Assembly (NCBI RefSeq): GCF_000472525.1
Contig: NZ_AWZT01000021.1
Location: 69,462-113,634, forward strand
Direction: 5' to 3'
DNA from: Paraburkholderia dilworthii
Lineage (GTDB): Bacteria > Pseudomonadota > Gammaproteobacteria > Burkholderiales > Burkholderiaceae
DNA length: 44,173 bases
In this document: positions 31,586 to 39,973 of the stretch, piece after piece
How the letters are laid out: the number at the start of each line of letters is the position of its first letter
How positions within the stretch are numbered: the stretch's first letter is position 1
Position numbers and translations under genes: made by a program
The notes under the pieces: generated by a model
Seen by the model: the letters and a program-made list of their open reading frames with translations, nothing else
What the model was told of the DNA's origin: nothing
The model's database searches: none

Positions 31586-33355
31586 CTAGGTGACCGGTCG
31601 CCGCTCGCCCTGTACAAACTGCGCGCCGGGGTTATCCGGTGTCACGCCAAGCAGGTTCATTGTCTGTGCTGCAATATCCGAGAACGCGGGTCCTGCTACC
31701 GCCCCGCCAAAATGCGAACCTTGTCGCGGCCGGTCGATCGAAACCGCGATGATGACCTTCGGATGTTGTGCCGGAATGATCCCAACGAAGGATGCCCGAT
31801 ACTGGCGACGGTCGTAGCCGCGCGCAGTCCACCGATAAGCGGTTCCGGTCTTGCCTGCCACGGAATAGCCTGGCACCGACGCCTGGGGTGCAGTGCCGTC
31901 GTCAGACACCACTGACTCGAGCATGGTCAGTACCTCCGCCGCGACGCGCGGGGAATAAATACGTCGACCATGCACGGGTACACCGTGTCGCGGATGAATC
32001 GTCGCTGGTACAAACACACCGCCGTTGCTGAATATGGTGTACATCTGCGCGAGTTGCAGCAGCGACGCCGACAGACCGTAGCCGTACGACATCGTCGCCT
32101 GCTCGATGCGTCGCCAACTCTGGTAGGGGCGCAGCGTACCTCCTGCCGCACCAGGCAATCCCGCGTGCGGCGTTCTGCCCAGGCCCACAGCATGGAAATT
32201 GTTCCACATGTCACGCGGCTTCATGAGCAGCGCGATTTTAGTCGTGCCGACATTGCTTGACTTCTGTACGACGCCGCCCACGGTTAAAGTGCCGAAATCG
32301 CGGTCGTCATGAATCACCGCGCCGTCGAGATGCAGCTTTCCACCGTTTGTCGGTACCAGGGAGCCAGGCGACACGGCATTGCGCTGCAACGCAAGTGCGA
32401 TCGTCACCGGCTTCATCACCGAGCCGGGTTCGAACACATCGGTGACCGCGTGATTGCGTACCGCGTCCCCCGCTCTTGCGGTCCGGCTGTTTGGATCGAA
32501 GCTGGGCCAGTTCGCCATCGCCAGAATCTCGCCGGTGTGCGCGTCCAGAACGACCGCAGAGCCTGACCGCGCGTCCGTGCGCTCAACGGCGTCATGCAGC
32601 GCCTTGAAGGTTGCATACTGGATCGGCTGGTCAATCGTGAGCTTCACGTCCTTGCCCGCCAGCGGTGCCCGCGATGCGAGCATATCGATGACCTGCCCTC
32701 TGGCGTTTCGTAGTACGCGGTGGCTTCCATCGCGGCCAGTCAGTACACCATCGTCGATTTTTTCGATGCCTTCCTGTCCACTCCCGTCGACGCCAGCAAA
32801 ACCAGTGATGTGTGCGGCGATACTGCCTTCCGGATAGAAACGACGGTAGTCAGGCTGGGCATAGACGCCTGGCACATGAAGTCGCATCACCCGCTGCGCC
32901 ACGTCCTCGGGCACCTGCCTTTTGAGGTACGCAAATGATTTCTGGGACCTCGCGATCGCGTCGATCGAACCCACGTCGATGCCGAGCAATTTGCCGAGTG
33001 CAGATGCCTGGGCAAACGAGACGGCCTCTCCGCCGGCGGCATCCATCCACAACGTACGCGTCGGAAGGCTCAGCGCGAGCGCTCGACCATCGCGATCCGT
33101 AATGCGCCCGCGCATGGCATGGATACTAAACTCGCGCACCTGCCGGAGTTCGCCCTGCTTTTTATAAAACCCATCATTGATTCCCTGCACCCACACTGCT
33201 CGCGCGGCAAGAACGGCGAACCCGACGGAGAAAGCCCCTCCCACTAAGCGTGAACGCCATCGCGGCAGATTGTGAGGCCTCGTGGATAAGGGCTGAAAGT
33301 TGAAACGCTTTGGTCGGAGACGCATTGAGTAGTGTAAAGGAATGACCCTCGTCAT
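31586..33355 (-). CDS. FtsI-like penicillin-binding protein (orphan class B PBP)
   Basis: 589 residues: a short cytoplasmic start, one membrane anchor near 38-55, a PBP dimerisation domain and a transpeptidase domain. The three active-site motifs are complete: SVMK at about 312-315, SSN at about 366-368 and KTGT at about 502-505. It therefore should cross-link peptidoglycan and bind beta-lactams. FtsI normally sits in the division and cell wall cluster; here no mra, mur or ftsW gene is near, so it is probably an extra copy. The ATG at 33355 or the in-frame ATG at 33325 may be the start; neither has a strong ribosome site. Confidence 0.92.
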   Translation of the reverse strand: MTRVIPLHYSMRLRPKRFNFQPLSTRPHNLPRWRSRLVGGAFSVGFAVLAARAVWVQGINDGFYKKQGELRQVREFSIHAMRGRITDRDGRALALSLPTRTLWMDAAGGEAVSFAQASALGKLLGIDVGSIDAIARSQKSFAYLKRQVPEDVAQRVMRLHVPGVYAQPDYRRFYPEGSIAAHITGFAGVDGSGQEGIEKIDDGVLTGRDGSHRVLRNARGQVIDMLASRAPLAGKDVKLTIDQPIQYATFKALHDAVERTDARSGSAVVLDAHTGEILAMANWPSFDPNSRTARAGDAVRNHAVTDVFEPGSVMKPVTIALALQRNAVSPGSLVPTNGGKLHLDGAVIHDDRDFGTLTVGGVVQKSSNVGTTKIALLMKPRDMWNNFHAVGLGRTPHAGLPGAAGGTLRPYQSWRRIEQATMSYGYGLSASLLQLAQMYTIFSNGGVFVPATIHPRHGVPVHGRRIYSPRVAAEVLTMLESVVSDDGTAPQASVPGYSVAGKTGTAYRWTARGYDRRQYRASFVGIIPAQHPKVIIAVSIDRPRQGSHFGGAVAGPAFSDIAAQTMNLLGVTPDNPGAQFVQGERRPVT

Positions 33356-33457
33356 TTTAAGGACAAAAGAAGCGCGTAATCGGACTGCAGAGACCCCGCC
33401 CTATCTGCCGTAATGCCGGCCCCACCGTCAGCACGGCGCCCGGAATGGCGCCGTCGA

Positions 33458-33868
33458 CTACCTCGCGGTCGCCTTATCAGACATGTCACAGTATGCCGTT
33501 TTTTCAATCGTTTGAAAAAAGCGCGCTTTTTCGCACATCCGCATGCCGACGTCGGCGCCGCATGGTGGATGCGGAGACCCGTGGGATCGCGCCCGGCCGA
33601 CAAGCAGAAGGAGCGTCTGGTAGCCAAACACTGCATGCACGCGGAAGCCGAACACAGTCAAGCCCGCGCCCTGTGCCAGACGAAATGCGTTCACAGAATC
33701 GCCTTCGACACGGCTTGCCGGCATTTTGGTCAACTGAAGTTTGGCTAGCTCGCTGACGAACTCATGCGGCGTGGTTTCGCACGCCAATTGATTGTCCAGT
33801 GCGTGACTGAATGCTGAGGTCGGAAAAAAGGCGGCGACTGTCAGCAGCCGTAAAAATTTTCGCATCAT
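33458..33868 (-). CDS. Hypothetical exported protein with a doubtful 3' end
   Basis: 136 residues. The N-terminus MMRKFLRLLTVAAFFPTSAFS is a clear signal peptide, and the following part (about 22-85, with ACETTPHEFVSELAKL and SVNAFRLAQGAG) looks like a genuine secreted protein. After VHAVFGYQ the sequence turns Arg/His/Pro-rich. Another frame there reads IHHAAPTSACGCAKK, and a terminator-like T/A-rich palindrome (33516-33531) lies inside the last part of the frame. The gene is probably deleted or frameshifted near its 3' end. I do not recognise the family. Confidence 0.5.
   Translation of the reverse strand: MMRKFLRLLTVAAFFPTSAFSHALDNQLACETTPHEFVSELAKLQLTKMPASRVEGDSVNAFRLAQGAGLTVFGFRVHAVFGYQTLLLLVGRARSHGSPHPPCGADVGMRMCEKARFFQTIEKTAYCDMSDKATAR
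33499..33531. terminator. Overlapping T6/A6/T5 palindromes
   Basis: Two alternative perfect structures share one A6 tract: TTTTTTCAA-TCGT-TTGAAAAAA (33499-33520) and AAAAAGCGCGCTTTTT (33516-33531). On the minus strand the second resembles a rho-independent terminator, AAAAAG-CGCG-CTTTTT followed by T. It lies inside the 3' part of the exported-protein frame. Confidence 0.45.
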
Positions 33869-34278
33869 GCGTTAACGCCGTGCCGGATATCGCGACGAGC
33901 AGCCACACGTGATTCAAATCCACATTTTTTGCGGCAGACGGAATTCATCTGCGACGCACTAGCCACGCAGTCGAAGGATCGTGGAGCCAGGCAGCAAAAG
34001 AATCGTACGTCATCGCCTTCTCCTGTTCGGATGTCAAAGCGTCGGTGTCGATGACGACCGGCGACCGAATCCCGCTGTAAACAGCCCGCGTTCCAGTCTA
34101 TGCGAGGACTGCAATGCGACGCCATCATTGCGTGGCGCTCCCGGGGACGCGTCGGCATGGAGCCGACCGGATCCCCGATGGATCGGCGCGCTCTGGCATG
34201 CGTAATGCTGGCCCCAATTCAAGCCAGCAGCGTTATGGATCATTTTCATCCCATCGGCGAACTGCAAGGAACAATCAA
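33869..34278. other. Gene-free stretch upstream of pqiA
   Basis: 410 bp. No convincing gene. A 15-codon frame starting at 34235 (MDHFHPIGELQGTIN) ends with a TGA that overlaps the TTG start of pqiA; it could be a leader peptide or chance. The promoter for the pqi operon should lie here. Confidence 0.35.
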
Positions 34279-35487
34279 TTGACAATCGGCTGCCCTGAAT
34301 GCGGTGCGCTCGAGGACATTCCCGCCCTACCCGCCCGCGCGGCTGCTTACTGCCGCGTTTGCCGTTGTCCGCTAGAGCGGCGCAGCGGTCGAAGCATCGA
34401 CGGCGCGTTCGCATGCGCGACCGCAACCTTCGTTCTGCTGTTTCCCGCCAACCTGTCACCGCTGATGACGGTGCACCTGCTGGGCACGGACCATTCGTCC
34501 GTACTCGCATCAGGAATCGTATCGCTGACACAGGAAGGATGGGTGCTGCTTGCCGTGTTGCTGGGAATTTCCGGGATCGCGCTGCCCTTCATCCGGCTCG
34601 GCGCGCTGTGCGTGGTATTGGGTGCAATTCGCTTTGCCCGGCCCTTCCACGGTATCGGCGCAATGTACCGATGGGCACTGTGGCTCGATCCGTGGACCAT
34701 GCCCGACGTGTTTCTGGTCGGCTGCTTCGTCGGCTATTCACGCGTGACCCAGAATTTGACGAGTACGGTGGGCGTGGGCGGCTATTGTTTTATTGCCGCG
34801 GGCTTCCTGTCGATGCTGACGCGCGCGACGCTCGATCGCCGCGCGGTATGGCGTGCAATCGGCGCCGAACGTCAGCTTGCCGCAGACGAGCCGACGCTCG
34901 CCTGTTCCGCGTGCGACATGATCTTGCCCACCTCTTGCGAAGGACATCCCTGTCCGCGATGCGGGCTTAAACTGCAGGCGCGCAAGCCCGACGCAATCGC
35001 CCGCGCGACTGCGCTGTCATTGGCCGCACTCGTGCTTGCGATTCCCGCCAACCTCTTTCCAATGACCATATCGACACAACTTGGCCGCAATATGCCGGTG
35101 CGAATCGTAGACGGAGTGGGGCAGCTGTTCTCCGCGGGGCTGTGGCCGCTCGGCATCCTGATTTTCTGCACGAGTATCGTGATTCCATTTGCAAAAGTCT
35201 TTGGAATGGCATGGTTCGTCACTTCGGTACGGCGCCGTTCGCGTTGGCATCTGTCCGCAAAGTCCCGCCTGTACCGGTTGATCGACGAACTGGGGCGTTG
35301 GTCGAATGTCGACGTCTTCACCATCGTCGCGTTCGTGCCTCTGATCCAGCTTGACGGGGTCGCATCGGCGCGCGCGGGCCCGGGCGCAACGGCCTTCGCG
35401 CTGGTCGTGTTTCTGACGATGGCGGCATCGCGCAGCTTCGATCCGCGCCTGATGTGGGACGTGCTTGCGGAGGACGGCCATGAGTGA
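34279..35487 (+). CDS. pqiA: PqiA, paraquat-inducible protein A-type membrane protein
   Basis: 402 residues. Two tandem PqiA domains, each with four or so membrane helices, each preceded by a zinc-ribbon-like pair of CxxC motifs (CPECG and CRVC near the start; CSACDM and CPRCG near 215-235). The repeated PANLSPLM and PANLFPM blocks are hallmarks. PqiA is the inner-membrane partner of PqiB in an envelope lipid-transport system. The TTG at 34279 was chosen because AAGGA lies eight bases upstream and the CPECG ribbon then starts at residue 4. It overlaps pqiB by eight bases. Confidence 0.9.
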   Translation: MTIGCPECGALEDIPALPARAAAYCRVCRCPLERRSGRSIDGAFACATATFVLLFPANLSPLMTVHLLGTDHSSVLASGIVSLTQEGWVLLAVLLGISGIALPFIRLGALCVVLGAIRFARPFHGIGAMYRWALWLDPWTMPDVFLVGCFVGYSRVTQNLTSTVGVGGYCFIAAGFLSMLTRATLDRRAVWRAIGAERQLAADEPTLACSACDMILPTSCEGHPCPRCGLKLQARKPDAIARATALSLAALVLAIPANLFPMTISTQLGRNMPVRIVDGVGQLFSAGLWPLGILIFCTSIVIPFAKVFGMAWFVTSVRRRSRWHLSAKSRLYRLIDELGRWSNVDVFTIVAFVPLIQLDGVASARAGPGATAFALVVFLTMAASRSFDPRLMWDVLAEDGHE

Positions 35488-36775
35488 CGGACCTCCACGA
35501 CGCACGCAGGCGGACGTCAAGCGGACTTCCTGGCCTGGCTGGATCTGGTCCGTGCCGATCGCGGCATTGGCGGTGGCAGGCTGGATCGGCATTCGTGCGC
35601 TGGTGCAAGGCGGCGAAAAAGTCACCGTCACTTTCGATAACGCCTACGGCATGAAAGCCGACGATACGAGTGTCACGATGCGCGGCCTCAAGATAGGCTC
35701 GGTGTCTGAACTGACACTCTCGCCGGACGGACGCCACATCAAAGCGGTACTGAAGATCGATCGCGCGGAAGAACAATATCTGCGCAGCGGCACGCGTTTT
35801 TATCTGCACGGAGCCAAGCCCGACATCGGCGATCCTTCGTCGTTGAAGGGATTGATTTCGGGCCCGCAGATCGTCATGGAACCGGGACCGGGCAAACCCG
35901 CGAGGGAGTTCGACGGCACCGACCGCGCGCCCGCGCTGGCGCCGGAACATCGGCCGACGGTTCACTACGTCGTCTACCTCAGCGGCCCCGCGGGCGAGCT
36001 GAAGCCCGGCGCTCAAGTCGAGTTGCTGGGCTTTCCCGTCGGCACCGTCATCAAGACGACGCTCCACTACGATCCGCGTACCGGCACCTTGACGACACCG
36101 GCTGAAATCGCGCTCGATCCCTCGCAACTCGGCTTCGCAAGCGGAGCGACCGGTTCCAGCAGCGATCCGAAAACGCTGGTCGATACGATGCTCGAGCGGC
36201 TCGTGGCCGAAGGTCTGCGTGCGCAGCTGACGCAAGATCCGCCACTGGTCGGCTCGCGCAAAGTGAAGCTCGACTTCGTGCAGGATGCGCCGCGAGCCAC
36301 GCTGATGACCGAGAACGGCGCCACGGTCATTCCAGCGGCGTCATCGGCGGGTGTCGACGGGATCATTTCGAAAACCGATCAGATCATGTCGAAGATAAAC
36401 GGTCTGCCGATTCACGAGACCGGCGAAGATGTTCGCAAGACGGTGTCGCAGCTTCGACGGCTCGCTTCGTCGCCTAAGATCCCCGATACCATTTCGCATA
36501 TTGACGGTGCCGCCACGCAAGCCGACAAGACGCTTCAGCAGGTCTCTCCGCAGATTCGCGCACTCGCTGCACAGTTGCGCGAAACCGCCAGCGAAGTGGA
36601 GAACACCGCGCGCGCCGCGAATCATACGCTTGGCGCAGGGGGCGGCAGTCAGAACGACTTGCCCGATACGCTGCGCGAACTCACCAACACCGCGAGATCT
36701 ATCCGGGCACTGGCCGATCATCTCGATCAGCACCCGGAAGAGCTTCTGCACGGACGACCGGGGAACGCGAAATGA
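35480..36775 (+). CDS. pqiB: PqiB, MCE-domain envelope transport protein
   Basis: 431 residues. One membrane helix (WIWSVPIAALAVAGWIGI) near residue 20 anchors it in the inner membrane. Two MCE blocks follow: VTVTFDNAYGMKADDTSV to VSELTL, and YVVYLSGPAGELKPGAQV to GTVIKTTL. The C-terminal third is predicted helical. E. coli PqiB (about 546 residues) has three MCE domains that stack into a periplasm-spanning needle; this one is shorter and only two are obvious. GGAGG six bases before the ATG supports the start. It overlaps both neighbours. Confidence 0.9.
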   Translation: MSDGPPRRTQADVKRTSWPGWIWSVPIAALAVAGWIGIRALVQGGEKVTVTFDNAYGMKADDTSVTMRGLKIGSVSELTLSPDGRHIKAVLKIDRAEEQYLRSGTRFYLHGAKPDIGDPSSLKGLISGPQIVMEPGPGKPAREFDGTDRAPALAPEHRPTVHYVVYLSGPAGELKPGAQVELLGFPVGTVIKTTLHYDPRTGTLTTPAEIALDPSQLGFASGATGSSSDPKTLVDTMLERLVAEGLRAQLTQDPPLVGSRKVKLDFVQDAPRATLMTENGATVIPAASSAGVDGIISKTDQIMSKINGLPIHETGEDVRKTVSQLRRLASSPKIPDTISHIDGAATQADKTLQQVSPQIRALAAQLRETASEVENTARAANHTLGAGGGSQNDLPDTLRELTNTARSIRALADHLDQHPEELLHGRPGNAK

Positions 36776-37389
36776 ACGACACGATGCGAAGAAGCTGCTA
36801 CCGCGGTCGATTGCGCGCATCGCTGGCGGCGGCTTCCATGGCAATTGCCGCTACTCTCGTTACAGGCTGCGCGCACAGTCCGCCGATTCAGTACTTCACG
36901 CTGAACGCCGTCGCGCCTGCAACGGCTGTGACTAGCAAAGTCCGTCCGTTGCAACTCACGGCCGTTCATATTCCTCCCGAACTCGACCGGCAGGAAGTGG
37001 TGGTCGGCGTGTCCGGTGCCCGCCTGATCGTCGATAACAATTCGCGTTGGGGCGCGCCGCTTGCCGACATGATGCGCCGCTCGCTTGCTCAGGATTTGCT
37101 TCAGCGATTGCCGTCCGGCGCAGTCGTGCTTCCGGACTCGCCTGCGCCTGGCGGAACTCGCTCGCTGGTCGTCACCGTGCTGCAAGCCAACACCGACGAA
37201 GACAAGGTAATGAGGGTCCAGGCGTCGTGGACGATGATCGAAGGACCGAATGCGGCGCATAAGGCTACGCAATTCGCGACACTGACGTCCACGGTCGGCT
37301 CAGCGGATACTGCCACGCAGGTCGCGGCGTTGAGCCGGCTTCTCGGCCGACTGGCCGATCTGATTGCCGCGTCCGCAGCGGATCAATAG
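36772..37389 (+). CDS. pqiC: PqiC, outer-membrane lipoprotein of the Pqi system
   Basis: 205 residues. The signal peptide ends in the lipobox LVTGC at about residue 32, so it should be lipidated. The ABC-type transport auxiliary lipoprotein domain is recognised from QYFTLNAVAP, RPLQLTAVHIPPELDRQEVV and NSRWGAPLADMMRRSLAQDL. PqiC is thought to link the PqiB needle to the outer membrane. Its ATG overlaps the pqiB TGA (ATGA), closing a three-gene coupled operon. Confidence 0.92.
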   Translation: MNDTMRRSCYRGRLRASLAAASMAIAATLVTGCAHSPPIQYFTLNAVAPATAVTSKVRPLQLTAVHIPPELDRQEVVVGVSGARLIVDNNSRWGAPLADMMRRSLAQDLLQRLPSGAVVLPDSPAPGGTRSLVVTVLQANTDEDKVMRVQASWTMIEGPNAAHKATQFATLTSTVGSADTATQVAALSRLLGRLADLIAASAADQ

Positions 37390-37700
37390 GAATGGCAATT
37401 TAGCGAGCACACAGCGGGAACTCAAGCTCTCCGCATTGCCAATGCAGGACCGCGAAACCGACAGTGCCTCGCAATCCGCTTTTGTCCGGCTCGTTATCCG
37501 TATCCGCTGCCGGCAATCCTCTTTCTGCCGCCAGTGAGACGAGCCGTCTTCATGAGCGCCGACTGTTGCAGAGAAGTCTGATTTTTCCGGTCGGACACGG
37601 AACGTGCCCGCGGTCAAAGACCGATGAGCCAGGTCTGGACATCCATCTCTTCGGCCCAGACCTGAACCTCGAGCATTTCGAGTTCGACGGCTTCGGCCTG
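37390..37700. other. Gene-free stretch after pqiC
   Basis: No intact gene. The minus-strand frame that crosses part of it (from 37886 down to 37614) is the shifted tail of the ClC relic described next and does not look coding here. Confidence 0.35.
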
Positions 37701-38240
37701 ATAGAGTCTCAATGCGTGACTCCGGTATCGTCCCGGTATCTTGCCGAACCCATCTTCAGCGCAACTCGTCTCGGGCATCGTCAATTCGATGGCGAACAGC
37801 ACTCCGCCGATCAGCGTGTTAAAGGTCGCGGCGATGCTGGCACCGGCACCTGCGGCGACCAGCGTGATACGCTGCCCGGCCGTCATGGTGACCAGCTAAC
37901 CGAGCGCGTCGATCCCACTGTGGAGTCGATCAGGATGATCGTCCCCTTACGGCAGTGCCAGAGACAATCGCGAGCGCGGATGCAATCGATTTCACCACCC
38001 GCCACGACGGGACGGATCTCATCGCGTTTGTAGTAGATCGCATCTATCACCTCCTGCACGCCCTGACCTTTTGCTTCCGGCGCTAACGTGCTCATTATCA
38101 CTCCCCGGTCCGCCCACGACAGGCACGAGAATGACGAACATGCCCCACGGCGAAGCGAGCGTGAAGTGGCTGGCATCAGAACGACAGTTGCCCGAGAAAG
38201 AACGTCAGATCCGGCTGGCCCGGCAGCTTGACGGCCCTCG
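37700..38240 (-). pseudogene. ClC-type chloride channel relic
   Basis: Fragments of one ClC protein appear in several minus-strand frames, in the right order. LPGQPDLTFFLGNCRSDASHF and SPWGMFVILVPVVGG lie near 38,130-38,235; then APEAKGQGVQEVIDAIYYKR with EIRPVVA near 38,000-38,090; then GAGASIAATFNTLIGGVLFA with IELTMPE near 37,780-37,870. The last is the conserved chloride-path region of ClC proteins. Frames shift between pieces and the selectivity loop region is degraded. The C-terminal half is missing, so it is not functional. Confidence 0.75.
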
Positions 38241-38506
38241 TTTCGCAGGAGCGCATCACATCTCCGGAACGTTTGATGACAGATTGAGAATATGTCATCT
38301 TGTGCCTGAACTGTGCCACGGCAAGCACAAATCCTGAAGATTCTCCAGGCACTGCTTTGCTGCAGCGAATACAACGCTCAGTGACCGTTCGTTATGTCAA
38401 TGTGCTGCAATTTTAAACGGTCCGGACCCGGGAAGATCCCATCGGGGTGTTACCCTGCTGCCGTGTTCGGGCAGGCCCGATATTCGCGCTTGTTCGGGAG
38501 AAGTCG

Positions 38507-38768
38507 ATGATCCGTTACCTTGCGTGCGCGTCCGTTGTCGCGTCGGCAATCCTTCCCGCCAGGTCCGGCCAACGCAGGCAACCAGGTCATCGCGCAGATC
38601 GCGAAGCTGGAGTCCCGCGCTCCAGAGACCGTCCCCGGAGACTCGGTGTTCAGCCCGCAGGAGGTTGGAAATACTTCGCGTTTGATTCACGACCGTACCG
38701 CTCGCCTTCCGTTATTAACGGACTTTCATATTTGTCCGCGCTACGCTGCCACAACCACCGACATTTAG
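38507..38768 (+). pseudogene. Possible frameshifted small exported protein
   Basis: An ATG with GGGAG six bases upstream opens MIRYLACASVVASAILP, a signal peptide start. After a shift near 38,560, another frame gives PANAGNQVIAQIAKLESRAP and continues to a TAG at 38766-38768. Joined, they would form a secreted protein of about 85 residues. I do not recognise the family, and the joining is an inference. Confidence 0.35.
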
Positions 38769-39037
38769 AGGTACTTAAGCGATTGGAGGGGCACGGTTTC
38801 GGCACTGGCTGGAGTGGGAAACCGCGCTAGTCCGCGCAAAACCCTATTCTGCCGAGTCTTGATTCCTGACGGATCAGCTAGCGGAAGATCCGCCTCAGCT
38901 CCGCAGCGTCGTCTCTGCAATATCAGCGGCCGTACCAAATGACGACGCGTTCGGGATTCCATCTGATCATCGATTGAACGACGAGCTTGAGGTGACTTCT
39001 ATGCGGAAGAAGTACGATTTCCGAGTAGTGACCTGCA
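38769..39037. other. Degenerate stretch before the Rieske gene
   Basis: No intact gene. A plus-strand frame with LTDQLAEDPPQLRSVVSAIS and MRKKYDF near 38,870-39,020 looks partly protein-like but is open for less than 70 residues and runs into the Rieske gene antisense. Probably a relic. Confidence 0.3.
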
Positions 39038-39658
39038 TTACGCTTCGCCTGCTTCGTCCTGTCCAATGACGACCTCGATAGCCGATGCAAACATGTAGCG
39101 AGGCACATCCAGGTTTTGCGGAGCAGGTTTGTTTCGGAACACGCGGCCAGCGAGGTCGTACGTCGAGCCATGACATGGACAAAGGAATCCACCGGGCCAG
39201 TCGTCTGGCAAACCAGGCTGAGGACCGGCATCGAATCGTGGCCTAGGCGTGCAGCCAAGATGCGTGCAGACACCGATTACAACGAGGATGTTCTTTTGAA
39301 CGGCTCGCGAACGGTACTCATTTCGACAGTAGCTCGGCAAAGGCATGGTGAATGGATGATCACTTGCAGGGTCGGCGACCAGTCGGTCTGCCTTGAGCAC
39401 GCCTTCCAGCATCTGCGGGCTCCGGTTGACGATAAACACCGGTAGGCCCCGCCAGGCTACGGTAATCATATCTGTGGGACGCAATCCGCTTATATTTACC
39501 GTAACCGGCGCACCGGCGGCCCTGGTCCTGGCCGACGGCGCAAGCGAATCGACGAACGGTACAAGGGTGGCAACGCCAGCAATACCGCCCAAACATGACG
39601 TCGCAATCAGCCATTGTCGTCGACTGTCATCGAAGCTTTCGTTATGGACAATGTCCAT
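39038..39658 (-). CDS. Orphan Rieske iron-sulfur protein (PetA-like)
   Basis: 206 residues. The Rieske cluster ligands are intact: CTHLGC at 131-136 and CPCHGS at 160-165, each giving one Cys and one His. The N-terminus SRRQWLIATSCLGGIAG carries a twin-arginine-like signal anchor, as in ubiquinol-cytochrome c reductase iron-sulfur subunits. In bc1 operons it is followed by cytochrome b and c1 genes; neither is present here. It may serve the housekeeping complex under some condition, or another partner. GGGAG six bases before the ATG at 39658 supports the start. Confidence 0.9.
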   Translation of the reverse strand: MDIVHNESFDDSRRQWLIATSCLGGIAGVATLVPFVDSLAPSARTRAAGAPVTVNISGLRPTDMITVAWRGLPVFIVNRSPQMLEGVLKADRLVADPASDHPFTMPLPSYCRNEYRSRAVQKNILVVIGVCTHLGCTPRPRFDAGPQPGLPDDWPGGFLCPCHGSTYDLAGRVFRNKPAPQNLDVPRYMFASAIEVVIGQDEAGEA

Positions 39659-39973
39659 CACACTCTCCCGCGATAGATGTCTCTGTTCGTCAGAAGCGCA
39701 AGCACCTAATACGCAGTCCACGATACCGACGATTGTTGCCTACATACGAGCCGACACAGCAACGCAGAGGACGCCAGGTGCGCGCTCTTTAAATCAGTGA
39801 ATTCAGCGTAGGTCAGCGTGCTTAAACGATACTTAAAATGTAAAGTGCTTTGAATTGGCGTAACAAGTCGGCGAACTTCGCAACCGCGGAGTAAAAACCG
39901 GCAACGCAACTTCCAGATGGCGGAAGCTGAGCGAACCGACAGTCTGCTTCCGCCACCCTGCTTTCGTGCTGCC

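Noticed and set aside
38870..39060. Plus-strand fragment containing MRKKYDF, like the start of some CopG-type antitoxins
   Set aside because: Only a few residues match and the frame then runs antisense into the Rieske gene; too little to call.
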